Below, piece after piece: positions 1 to 7,092 of a stretch of DNA of 11,776 nucleotides (within the stretch, counting starts at the first letter, position 1; every line of letters begins with the position of its first letter). A program made the position numbers and the translations under genes. Below the pieces are notes generated by a model. The model saw nothing but the letters and a program-made list of their open reading frames with translations. It searched no databases and was not told the DNA's origin. Origin of the DNA: Tannerellaceae bacterium (GTDB lineage: Bacteria > Bacteroidota > Bacteroidia > Bacteroidales > Tannerellaceae); the NCBI GenBank assembly GCA_031265595.1, contig JAISCM010000124.1, forward strand, positions 1-11,776. Reading direction: 5' to 3'.

Positions 1-280
1 ACCATCATAATAGTTTGGTAAAGACATCATAATGACTTTTTTATGAAATAAATATCTTCCCTCCGCTTTCCGGCTGAAAGGGAGCTGAAACGTCCTCTTT
101 CAGTATTTCGTTTTGTAAATCAAGTATTTGAGGCAAAACTGAAAGCTGAAAGGAGAGGCAAAAAAGTAGTATAGATGTTTTCGTGCCGGCAGTAATTGTT
201 TTCCTTTTCTATATTTTTAGTTTACATACTTCGTTCTTTTATTGTGCAAAAGTATCTATATTTACCCAATCGTAAATAAT
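1..280. other. Non-coding region upstream of ppk1
   Basis: No convincing coding frame is visible here. The region is AT-rich at both ends and holds, around positions 61-152, two short hairpins and repeated CTGAAAG units (listed separately). A weak match to the Bacteroidetes -7 box, TATATTTA at 257-264, would give a leader of only about ten bases before the ATG at 281. No exact TAnnTTTG box was found, so the ppk1 promoter remains uncertain. The end of the preceding gene is not visible in the window. Confidence 0.6.
61..152. repeat. CTGAAAG repeat cluster with two hairpins
   Basis: The unit CTGAAA(G) occurs at 74-80, 85-90, 139-145 and 146-152, and its reverse complement TTTCAG at 98-103. These make two hairpins. 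The first spans 61-84: CTCC and CTTTC pair with GAAAG and GGAG, with one bulged G. The second is CTGAAA (85-90) with TTTCAG (98-103), a perfect 6-bp stem with a 7-base loop. Neither is followed by a clean T-run, so a terminator call is weak. The cluster could be a protein-binding array, an RNA element, or the remains of an upstream transcript end. Confidence 0.5.
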
Positions 281-2383
281 ATGACGAAAGACTTATACAA
301 ATACTTTGAACGCGATATTAGTTGGCTGTCTTTCAACTATCGCGTATTATTGGAAGCCGAGGATGATCATCTTCCCATCTATGAGCGGATAAAGTTTTTA
401 TCCATCTATTCTTCCAATCTGGAAGAGTTTTACGAAATTCGTGTGGCTGAACACCGGGGGATCATTATGAAGAAGAAATTCACCGAAGATCAGGAGACTG
501 GCAATGATGCTGAAGAAACATTGGCTAAGATCACCTGCGAAGTGAACAGGCAGCAACAGGAGTATTACCATATTTTCACCGGCAAGATATTGCCCGAACT
601 AAACAAACAAGGGATCTACCTGTATCAGGATAGCAAACCCTTTCCTTTCCATGAAGAATTTGTACGGAATTTTTTTAATGAAGAAGTGTTTCCCTTCCTG
701 TCGCCGGTAATGATACAGAAGGATGATATCCATACGTTTATCCGCGATCGCCGCTTATACCTTATCGTCCGGATGACGCGGAAAAGTAAACATACCGGCG
801 AACCCGGGTATACGCCGGAGTATGCGTATGCGCTGATGAAAATCCCCTTTTCCAAAGTGCCGCGCTTTATTGAACTGCCCGGGCAGGAGGGCATGAATTA
901 CATTATGTTTATTGACGATATTATCCGGGCAAACCTGCCGTCCATCTTTCCCGGATATATCATAGACAGTTGTTATGGCATTAAAATATCGAGAGACGCC
1001 GATATCTACCTGGAAAATGAGAAAGGAGAAAACATCATTGAAAACATCCGGCAGAAAGTAAAGAAACGGAAGATAGGCGACCTGAGCCGTTTTATGTACG
1101 ACCGGCAAATGCCTGCCGGCTTCCTGTCGTTTGTTTGCGAAGCATTCAATATCAAACAGGAAGACCTGGTGGTAGGCGGGCGGTATCATAACTTACAGGA
1201 TCTGGCTAAGCTCCCCAATCCGAAAGGGAAAGCGCTGGAACAGAAGACGCCGTCGCCTATGCGCGTCCCCTTTCTGGAAGAGATGGGCTCTATGTTCAAG
1301 ACTATCAAGAAGAAAGACATCTTACTACACTTCCCTTACGAATCGTTTGATTACCTGATCCGCTTCCTGATGGAAGCAGCGTTCGACCCGAAAGTGACCG
1401 AAATTAAAATCACCCAATACCGGGTAGCAGAGAACTCGGCTGTGATCAATACCCTGCTAAGCGCCGCCCAGAATGGGAAGAAGGTAACCGTCTTCGTAGA
1501 ACTGAAAGCCCGGTTCGACGAAGAAAACAATATGAGTACGGCCGAACGGATGAAACAAGCAGGTATACAGATCATTTACAGCATACCGGGGCTAAAGGTG
1601 CATGCGAAAGTAGCCATCATCCTGCGGCAAGATTCCGAAGGCGGAAGCAAACGGCGAAACTTTGCCTACCTCAGCACGGGCAACTTCAATGAGAAGACGG
1701 CCCGTATCTATTCGGATATGGCTTTACTTACGTCTGACGCCGAGATTATAACCGACATAAGCAAAGTATTTGCCGTACTGGAAGGAAAACTGTTTGCACC
1801 CGCCTTCCGCCATCTATTAGTGGCCCCTTTCAATATGGCGCCGGAATTAAAACGGATGATCCAACAGGAAATCAATCATGTACAAGAGGGGAAAAAAGGG
1901 CGGATCATCTTAAAGATGAACGGGCTGCACGACCGGAGCATGATAGACGAACTGTATCGCGCCAGTGAAAACGGCGTAGAGATAGACCTGATCGTTCGCG
2001 GCATCTGCTGCCTGATACCGAACCAGCCCTTTAGCGAAAACATACGTATCACCCGCATTGTAGATATGTTTCTCGAACACGCCCGTATCTGGTATTTTTA
2101 TAATAACGGCGAAGAAAGCCTGTTTCTTACCTCTGCCGACTGGATGCGCCGCAACCTGAGCCGCCGCATTGAAACAGCCTTCCCCATCCTTGTTGCCGAA
2201 ATCAAACAGGAGATCATCGACATCCTCCACATACAATTAAAAGATAACGTGAAAGCCTGCTACCTAAACGAACGCCTCGCCAATGTATTTAAACACGACG
2301 CAAACCCGGAAAAAACCCGCTCCCAACTAACCATATACGAATACTTGCGCAATAAAAACGGAATCGCCGGACGGGTAAAATGA
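281..2383 (+). CDS. ppk1: Polyphosphate kinase 1 (PPK1)
   Basis: Reversibly transfers the terminal phosphate of ATP to a growing inorganic polyphosphate chain; normally cytoplasmic or membrane-associated. The 700-residue protein has the full PPK1 layout: N-terminal helical domain (about 5-110, with the DISWLSFN and SSNLEEFYEIR motifs), middle domain (about 115-310), and two phospholipase-D-like C-terminal domains (about 320-495 and 500-675). His441 in LKVHAK matches the autophosphorylated histidine of the family (His435 in E. coli), and His600 in EHARIWYF matches the second active-site histidine (His592 in E. coli). The HFPYESFDYLIRFL motif and the ELKARFDEENN motif are also present. Length is close to the usual ~690. 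I chose the ATG at 281, which gives MTKDLYKYFERDISW, over an in-frame TTG at 242 that adds 13 residues unlike the family. The gene stands alone: the next gene follows after 102 bases with its own promoter box. No damage is visible. Confidence 0.96.
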   Translation: MTKDLYKYFERDISWLSFNYRVLLEAEDDHLPIYERIKFLSIYSSNLEEFYEIRVAEHRGIIMKKKFTEDQETGNDAEETLAKITCEVNRQQQEYYHIFTGKILPELNKQGIYLYQDSKPFPFHEEFVRNFFNEEVFPFLSPVMIQKDDIHTFIRDRRLYLIVRMTRKSKHTGEPGYTPEYAYALMKIPFSKVPRFIELPGQEGMNYIMFIDDIIRANLPSIFPGYIIDSCYGIKISRDADIYLENEKGENIIENIRQKVKKRKIGDLSRFMYDRQMPAGFLSFVCEAFNIKQEDLVVGGRYHNLQDLAKLPNPKGKALEQKTPSPMRVPFLEEMGSMFKTIKKKDILLHFPYESFDYLIRFLMEAAFDPKVTEIKITQYRVAENSAVINTLLSAAQNGKKVTVFVELKARFDEENNMSTAERMKQAGIQIIYSIPGLKVHAKVAIILRQDSEGGSKRRNFAYLSTGNFNEKTARIYSDMALLTSDAEIITDISKVFAVLEGKLFAPAFRHLLVAPFNMAPELKRMIQQEINHVQEGKKGRIILKMNGLHDRSMIDELYRASENGVEIDLIVRGICCLIPNQPFSENIRITRIVDMFLEHARIWYFYNNGEESLFLTSADWMRRNLSRRIETAFPILVAEIKQEIIDILHIQLKDNVKACYLNERLANVFKHDANPEKTRSQLTIYEYLRNKNGIAGRVK

Positions 2384-2425
2384 CAAAACAGTTAGCAGTA
2401 ATGCCTCATTGTAAGAAATTATCAT

Positions 2426-2433
2426 TATCTTTG
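2426..2433 (+). promoter_or_regulatory. Candidate -7 box for the DPP III/sigma operon
   Basis: TATCTTTG is an exact match to the Bacteroidetes -7 consensus TAnnTTTG. It lies in the 102-base gap after ppk1, 52 bases before the ATG at 2486. A TTTG-type -33 element at the expected distance is not evident, which is common in this phylum. It suggests that DPP III and the sigma gene behind it are transcribed separately from ppk1. Confidence 0.55.
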
Positions 2434-2485
2434 TGTGGATACCATAAAACAAATAGCGTAATTGATTGTTAAAATAGAAAAGGAT

Positions 2486-4543
2486 ATGAAAAGGATCATT
2501 GTCTTATTTGCAACTGTAATAGCTATGGCCGGCTGTACAGGCAAAGGAAAAACAGCAAAAGAAAGTATGAATACACAAGAATTTAGCTACGTGGCAGATC
2601 AATTTGCCGATTTACAGATGCTGCGCTACCAGGCGCCGGGGTTTGAAACGCTCTCGCTGAAACAAAAACAATTGCTTTACCATCTGTCGGAAGCGGCGCT
2701 GATGGGGCGGGATATTTTATACGATCAGAACAACCGCTACAATCTGCCTATCAGGCGATTGCTCGAAGCCATTTACCAGGATTACCCGGGCGACCGGAGC
2801 GCCGAACCCTTCAAAGCGCTCGAAACGTACCTGAAACGTATCTGGTTTGCAAACGGCATTCATCATCATTATGCAGAAGATAAGTTTAATCCGGGATTCT
2901 CGCCGGAGTTTCTGGCCGGTTGCATAAGCCGGATAGAGGCAGACAAGCTTCCGCTTCGCCCCGGACAAACGATGGAACAGTTCATGGCAGACGTCTTTCC
3001 GGTACTCTTTGATCCGGCAGTGATGTCTAAAAAGACTGTGCAGAGCGGCAACCAGGATTTGATCGTAGCCTCTGCCAACAATTATTACGCCGGCGGCATT
3101 ACCCAGAAAGAAGTAGAAGCCTTTTACGCAAAAATGGCGGATCCGAACGACGCCACTCCCCTGTCGTACGGCCTGAACAGCCGCCTGGTGAAGGAAGACG
3201 ACGGCACAATAACGGAAAAGGTATGGAAAGTGGGCGGCCTGTACACCCAGGCGATCGAGCAAATAGTAGCCGAACTTGAAAAAGCGCTTCCTTATACCGA
3301 AAACAACCGGCAGAAGGCCGTTATCGAAAAGCTTATCGCTTATTATACAACAGGCGACTTACAAACATTCGACGAATACGCCATCCTGTGGGTAGAAGAT
3401 ACAGCTTCGGAGGTAGACTTTGTGAATGGCTTTACCGAAACGTACGGCGACCCGCTCGGCATCAAAGCCAGTTGGGAATCTACCGTCAACTTTATCAACA
3501 AAGAAGCTACCAAGCGGACGAAGATAATCAGCGACAACGCCCAGTGGTTCGAAGACCATTCGCCAATAGACCCTCGCTTTAAAAAGAAAGAAGTAAAAGG
3601 CGTAAGCGCCAAAGTGATCACCGTCGCCATGCTGGGAGGAGACTGCTATCCGGCCACGCCGATAGGTATCAACCTGCCAAATGCCGACTGGATACGCCGC
3701 GACCATGGCTCCAAATCGGTAACGATTGAAAATATAACGGAAGCATACGACAGGGCATCGCAGGGAAACGGCTTTAATGAAGAGTTCGTTTGGAGCGATG
3801 AAGAACGGGGCGCCATCGAGAAATACGGCTTTATTACCGACAACCTGCATACAGACTTGCACGAATGCCTCGGGCACGGCTCCGGCATTATCCTTCCGGG
3901 CGTAGACCCGAATGCCCTGAAAGCCTATAGTTCTACACTGGAAGAAACACGCGCCGACTTATTCGGTCTCTACTACCTGGCCGACCCGAAACTAACGGAG
4001 TTGGGACTGACGCCCGACGCCGACGCGTACAAAGCCGAATACTACAAATACATGATGAACGGACTGATGACGCAGTTGATACGCATTGAGCCGGGCAAAG
4101 ACATAGAAGAATCGCACATGCGCAACCGGCAGTTGATAGCCCGGTGGGCGTACGAAAAAGGAAAAGACGGCAAGGTGGTTTCGTTCGAAAAGAAAAACGG
4201 CCAAACCTACATCCGTATAAACAACTATCCCGCCTTGCGCGAATTATTCGGCGCCTTACTGGCCGAAGTGCAACGCATAAAGAGTGAAGGAGACTTTAAA
4301 GCCGGGCAACAATTAGTAGAAGACTATGCCGTAAAAGTAGGCCGTCCACTACATACGGAAGTCCTCGAAAGATATGCCCGGCTTCACCTATCCCCCTACA
4401 AAGGTTTCGTTAATCCGGTAATGAAAGAAATCAGGAATAAGGCCGGCGAAGTGACAGACGTAGTAGTAGACTATACCGAAGGATATACCGAACAAATGCT
4501 CCGCTACAGCAAAGACTACTCTTTTCTGCCGGCGTACAACTAA
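2486..4543 (+). CDS. Dipeptidyl peptidase III, M49 zinc peptidase, putative lipoprotein
   Basis: A zinc exopeptidase that removes dipeptides from the N-terminus of short peptides. The two signatures of family M49 are present: HECLGH at residues 459-464 (the HEXXGH motif) and EETRAD at 486-491. By family knowledge, His459, His464 and Glu487 bind zinc and Glu460 is the catalytic base. The Cys in the first motif, where eukaryotic enzymes have HELLGH, is a variant I recall from Bacteroides DPP III. The 685-residue length fits the bacterial members. The ATG at 2486 gives MKRIIVLFATVIAMAGC, a signal peptide with lipobox MAGC and lipidated Cys17, so the enzyme is probably anchored to the outside of the inner membrane or to the outer membrane. 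An in-frame TTG at 2462 would put eight extra residues before a good signal and was rejected. The stop lies 7 bases before the sigma-factor ATG, so the two genes are probably co-transcribed. Transferred function: strong for the family, weaker for natural substrate. Confidence 0.93.
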   Translation: MKRIIVLFATVIAMAGCTGKGKTAKESMNTQEFSYVADQFADLQMLRYQAPGFETLSLKQKQLLYHLSEAALMGRDILYDQNNRYNLPIRRLLEAIYQDYPGDRSAEPFKALETYLKRIWFANGIHHHYAEDKFNPGFSPEFLAGCISRIEADKLPLRPGQTMEQFMADVFPVLFDPAVMSKKTVQSGNQDLIVASANNYYAGGITQKEVEAFYAKMADPNDATPLSYGLNSRLVKEDDGTITEKVWKVGGLYTQAIEQIVAELEKALPYTENNRQKAVIEKLIAYYTTGDLQTFDEYAILWVEDTASEVDFVNGFTETYGDPLGIKASWESTVNFINKEATKRTKIISDNAQWFEDHSPIDPRFKKKEVKGVSAKVITVAMLGGDCYPATPIGINLPNADWIRRDHGSKSVTIENITEAYDRASQGNGFNEEFVWSDEERGAIEKYGFITDNLHTDLHECLGHGSGIILPGVDPNALKAYSSTLEETRADLFGLYYLADPKLTELGLTPDADAYKAEYYKYMMNGLMTQLIRIEPGKDIEESHMRNRQLIARWAYEKGKDGKVVSFEKKNGQTYIRINNYPALRELFGALLAEVQRIKSEGDFKAGQQLVEDYAVKVGRPLHTEVLERYARLHLSPYKGFVNPVMKEIRNKAGEVTDVVVDYTEGYTEQMLRYSKDYSFLPAYN

Positions 4544-4550
4544 AAGAGTT

Positions 4551-5117
4551 ATGGTAGAGTCAGAATCTGTCCCTTATACTACATTTAAACAATTGTTTGT
4601 GAATTATTACGGAAGATTCGTCCGTTTTGCCGATACCTACGTGCGCAACCGGGCTGTGGCCGAAGACTTCACCACGGAAGCCTTCATGCACTACTGGGAG
4701 CATCGCGATTCGCTGGGCGCAGACCTGAATGTACCGGCCTACATCCTGACGATCATAAAAAACAAAAGCCTGAATTACCTGGAGCATCTACAGGTACGCG
4801 AAGCAACGGCCGAGAAAATACGCGGCCATGCCGAATGGGAGCTACATACGCGAATCACCACGCTGGAAGCCTGCAACCCAGGCGAACTATTCGCTACCGA
4901 GGTAAGGGAGATCGTAACCAAAGCCTTAGCATCCATGCCGGCCAAAACCCGGGAGATCTTCGAGCTAAGCCGCTTCCAAAACAAATCATACAAGGAAATA
5001 GCCTCTCAATTAGATCTCTCAGAAAAAAGCATCGAGTTCCACATCTCCAAAGCAATCAAACTACTACGGAGCAAACTGAAAGACTATCTCCCAGTCTGTT
5101 TTCCTTTTCTGCTTTAA
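4551..5117 (+). CDS. ECF RNA polymerase sigma factor (FecI/RpoE-like)
   Basis: A 188-residue ECF sigma factor that would direct RNA polymerase to a small set of promoters. Sigma region 2 lies at about 12-80, with the typical RNRAVAEDFTTEAFMHYW stretch at 32-49. Region 4 lies at about 122-178, with MPAKTREIFELSR followed by the helix-turn-helix KSYKEIASQLDLSEKSIEFHISKAIKLL (residues 145-172, described by its ends). There is no region 1 or 3, as expected for ECF factors. In Bacteroidetes such genes usually sit directly before a fecR gene; here the downstream fecR is about 2 kb away and the immediate partner is the DPP III gene, 7 bases upstream. It may control the FecR/SusC/SusD genes, itself, or unlinked genes. 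The C-terminal tail (PVCFPFLL) is short and hydrophobic. The family call is firm; the regulon is inferred. Confidence 0.92.
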   Translation: MVESESVPYTTFKQLFVNYYGRFVRFADTYVRNRAVAEDFTTEAFMHYWEHRDSLGADLNVPAYILTIIKNKSLNYLEHLQVREATAEKIRGHAEWELHTRITTLEACNPGELFATEVREIVTKALASMPAKTREIFELSRFQNKSYKEIASQLDLSEKSIEFHISKAIKLLRSKLKDYLPVCFPFLL

Positions 5118-5170
5118 TTCATAATTGCTGATAGTCATAAAAAGTAATACAATAAAGTTTTTTTATTCGA

Positions 5171-5189
5171 TACTTTTGTTGTACATTTG
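5171..5189 (+). promoter_or_regulatory. Two candidate -7 boxes before the small lipoprotein gene
   Basis: TACTTTTG (5171-5178) and TACATTTG (5182-5189) are both exact matches to TAnnTTTG, 11 bases apart. The second would start transcription roughly 20 bases before the ATG at 5217. A promoter here also argues against the in-frame TTG at 5187 as start, since that codon would lie inside the box. It means the lipoprotein gene can be expressed independently of the sigma gene. Confidence 0.55.
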
Positions 5190-5216
5190 AGAAATTCAAT
5201 TTCAAAACTTACGATT

Positions 5217-5759
5217 ATGAAACTCAAAGTTCTTTTTTTTAATGAACAGACCGAGCTCATTGCTCCCTTAGCAGAGGAGGTCCTTGGTAAAATAGCATCT
5301 TTCTTCCTCCTATTCCTCCTCTCCATGACGCTAAGCTGCGGCTCTGAGTGTTGCTGGGATCCGGGGCGAGACACAATTATCCTGAGCGTAGTAGACAGCG
5401 AAGGACATGATTTGCTGGACATGAACAGCGAGCCGCATTATCTCTATTATCATATTAAAGTATATTACGTGGATAAGGAGGGAAATAAAAAAGAATTCCG
5501 TAATCTGAATAACAGCTACGGCTTTCGTGAAGAGTATAACAAGTATGCGCTGGTTATAGATTTACACCCCGAACAGGCCCAGTCGGAAAAATCAACCCTC
5601 ATCATCGAATGGGAAGCCGGAGAAAAGCCGGATACCCTGGTTACGCTGTGGAATAAGGATTTGGAAACATGGAGGGAAATATACATGAACGGAGAATTGC
5701 TTGAAGCAGAGGGCGAAGGCTATACTTACAAGTACGTGGAGTATGTTAAAGACAAATAA
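5217..5759 (+). CDS. Unrecognised small lipoprotein-like protein, 180 aa
   Basis: I do not recognise the family. The ATG at 5217 gives 180 residues. A hydrophobic stretch at about 26-40 (IASFFLLFLLSMTLS) ends at Cys41, which resembles a lipobox, and Cys45-Cys46 follow directly, making a CGSECC cluster. The rest is soluble and acidic, with beta-rich patterns such as TIILSVVDSEG, YYHIKVYYVDKEGNKKEF and STLIIEWEAGEKPDTL, suggesting a small all-beta domain facing the periplasm or cell surface. The segment before the hydrophobic core is unusually long (25 residues) and carries four acidic residues, unlike a normal n-region. No in-frame ATG, GTG or TTG exists between Met1 and Met37, so a shorter conventional start is unavailable. 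It lies 99 bases after the sigma gene and converges on the glycosidase gene with 14 bases between stops. A real gene is likely; function unknown. Confidence 0.7.
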   Translation: MKLKVLFFNEQTELIAPLAEEVLGKIASFFLLFLLSMTLSCGSECCWDPGRDTIILSVVDSEGHDLLDMNSEPHYLYYHIKVYYVDKEGNKKEFRNLNNSYGFREEYNKYALVIDLHPEQAQSEKSTLIIEWEAGEKPDTLVTLWNKDLETWREIYMNGELLEAEGEGYTYKYVEYVKDK

Positions 5760-5773
5760 CGAGTTGGAACGGA

Positions 5774-6886
5774 TCACATGGTAGTTCCTCCCCTTTCTGT
5801 TATCTTCCGAAACGTTTCGCGTTCAGCGGGGATATGCGGCGTTCCATCCTGGTGTATTAAATCGTGCTGCCAGATGGTAGGTTCGGGCGATCCTTTGGGC
5901 GATCCCCACGGGAAATAAGTCTGCGTCCGGCCTCCGACAAGTCCCCAGTTGTAGGCGCCAACCCGGCTTTCCTTGAATAAGGGCAGAAATACTTCCGGCG
6001 TATTTTTCTGCGAGCGGATTAGCCATTCGGTGCAAAGGGCGGGTCTTCCGCTTTCGTGGCTCCAGTTGATTTTACGTTCGGCGTCGGCTTTGTCGCCGTA
6101 GGAGTGGAATGAAACAATATCGGAACCGTCGCGCATCAGTTTACTTAGCTCTCCATCGAAATTGTCGTGAGCGCCGATAGTCAGCGGTTGGCTTGGCTTC
6201 ATTTCCCTTGCCCATGTAAACAGTGTGCGAATCAGTAAGGCTGTCTGTGGTATATCTACGCGTTCGTTTGCGCCCCGCCATTCGGGTTCGTTAAAAAGAT
6301 CCCAGATAATAATTCGTTTATCGGAGGCGAAAGAAGCGATGATGTCTTGCATATACTCTTTCAGTTTTGGCCATTCCGCCTGGTTTCGCAGCATGGCGAG
6401 TGACGGACTTGGCACCCAGCCGCTATTGTGGATGCCGGGGACGGGGTCGCTCTGTTTCCCGGCGTGGGCCACACCGCCCGACCAGTTACATTCGTCAAAG
6501 AAGATCGGCATCACGCTGATTCCATGCTTTTCTGCCACATCAAGAAACCGTTTGAAATTCGATTTCAGTAGATCGGCTTCTGCTTCCCAAACGATATAAT
6601 TCAAATATACGCGCACAGAGTTCATCCCCCAGTCTGCCGCCCATCCGAGCTCCTTGTCTATCGTGTTCAAATCGAATGTTTCATCCTGCCACATTTCAAT
6701 ACTGTTGACGGCGGTTGACGGCAAAAAGTTGCATCCTACGATCCACGGCTGTTTCGCATACCACTCGTTGACCTTTTCAACACTCCACTGACCGGCGAAT
6801 GGCATAGCCTCACCGGTATTCTTCTGCTGTGACATGCCGTAGCAGTAACACAGCAGGAAAAAACTGACTATAAACGTTCTCTTCAT
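5774..6886 (-). CDS. Secreted clan GH-A glycoside hydrolase (xylanase-like annotation family)
   Basis: A 370-residue predicted retaining glycosidase with a TIM-barrel fold. A signal peptide covers about residues 1-19 (cleavage near GMS/QQ), so it is exported. Near the N-terminus, PWIVGCNFLPSTAVN and the following IEMWQDETFD (47-72) form a signature that I associate with proteins automatically labelled 1,4-beta-xylanase in Bacteroidetes. Strand-end motifs follow: NSVRVYLNYIVW (89-100), IIWDLFNEPEW with Glu200 as likely acid/base, HSYG (261-264), and ALCTEWLIR with Glu287 as likely nucleophile. The 87-residue gap between the two glutamates suits the GH-A clan. No carbohydrate-binding module is attached. 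It sits between the ECF sigma factor and the FecR/SusC/SusD genes on the opposite strand and probably trims the glycan imported by that transporter. The clan is well supported, GH5-like is a guess, and the substrate is not deducible. Confidence 0.85.
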   Translation of the reverse strand: MKRTFIVSFFLLCYCYGMSQQKNTGEAMPFAGQWSVEKVNEWYAKQPWIVGCNFLPSTAVNSIEMWQDETFDLNTIDKELGWAADWGMNSVRVYLNYIVWEAEADLLKSNFKRFLDVAEKHGISVMPIFFDECNWSGGVAHAGKQSDPVPGIHNSGWVPSPSLAMLRNQAEWPKLKEYMQDIIASFASDKRIIIWDLFNEPEWRGANERVDIPQTALLIRTLFTWAREMKPSQPLTIGAHDNFDGELSKLMRDGSDIVSFHSYGDKADAERKINWSHESGRPALCTEWLIRSQKNTPEVFLPLFKESRVGAYNWGLVGGRTQTYFPWGSPKGSPEPTIWQHDLIHQDGTPHIPAERETFRKITERGGTTM

Positions 6887-6910
6887 CTTGTTTTCTATTT
6901 AAAAATGAAG

Positions 6911-6918
6911 CAAAGTTA
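6911..6918 (-). promoter_or_regulatory. Candidate -7 box for the glycosidase gene
   Basis: On the minus strand this reads TAACTTTG, an exact TAnnTTTG match, 24 bases before the ATG at 6886. It would give a leader of about 15-20 bases. It is the better placed of two such boxes in this intergenic region. Confidence 0.55.
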
Positions 6919-6942
6919 TGGAAAATAAGCCACTTCTTCATA

Positions 6943-6950
6943 CAAAACTA
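6943..6950 (-). promoter_or_regulatory. Second candidate -7 box, minus strand
   Basis: On the minus strand this reads TAGTTTTG, also an exact TAnnTTTG match, 32 bases upstream of the other box. It may be a second promoter for the glycosidase gene. Its TTTG also lies 24 bases before the first box, slightly more than the usual -33 to -7 spacing, so it could instead be a poorly spaced -33 element. Confidence 0.35.
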
Positions 6951-6957
6951 TTGAAAA

Positions 6958-6988
6958 GATCGCATCAGTTTCCTGTTTTGGTCGCATC
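6958..6988. repeat. Direct repeat pair G(A/G)TCGCATC, 22-bp period
   Basis: GATCGCATC at 6958-6966 and GGTCGCATC at 6980-6988 differ at one position and are spaced 22 bases apart, about two helical turns. They lie just upstream of the minus-strand promoter boxes of the glycosidase gene. Same-face direct repeats of this kind suit a dimeric DNA-binding regulator, but no regulator is identified. Confidence 0.45.
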
Positions 6989-6997
6989 CCATTGATC

Positions 6998-7031
6998 GTC
7001 TCACCTGGGTGGTACGTGTCTCACCTGGGTG
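6998..7031. repeat. Perfect 14-bp direct repeat with internal dyad, 20-bp period
   Basis: GTCTCACCTGGGTG occurs at 6998-7011 and again at 7018-7031, identical over 14 bases and offset by exactly 20. Each copy contains the dyad CACC-TG-GGTG, so each could be an operator half or a full small operator. The pair ends 61 bases before the fecR ATG. No exact TAnnTTTG box occurs on the + strand between 6887 and 7092, so these repeats are the most prominent signal available for fecR control. Confidence 0.6.
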
Positions 7032-7092
7032 CAGAACAAAAAAATTACCTTCTCCATTAGGGGGATGTCTTTCTGAACTGTTATTTGAGTGT

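Noticed and set aside
242..280. TTG start for ppk1, 13 codons upstream
   Set aside because: The added residues do not resemble PPK1 N-termini, while the ATG at 281 begins directly at the conserved segment.
2717..3262. A 181-codon minus-strand frame opposite the N-terminal part of DPP III
   Set aside because: Same reasoning: an overlap with a strong gene, low-complexity hydrophobic/basic translation, and no supporting motif.
3359..3877. A 172-codon open frame on the minus strand inside the DPP III gene
   Set aside because: It lies wholly opposite a well-supported M49 peptidase whose motifs are intact, and its translation shows no recognisable domain. It is best read as a shadow frame of GC-biased codons.
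5151..5167. Possible terminator AATAAA-GTTTT-TTTATT after the sigma gene
   Set aside because: The stem is only A-T pairs and would be very weak; it lies directly before promoter boxes and is more likely general AT-richness.
5231..5240. Frameshift at the T-run early in the small lipoprotein gene
   Set aside because: The alternative frame beginning at the nearby ATG closes after nine codons, and the existing frame stays open with sensible protein for 180 residues.
7009..7092. GTG start for fecR, 28 codons upstream
   Set aside because: The extension is read through the 14-bp direct repeat, and the ATG at 7093 gives the normal FecR N-terminus.
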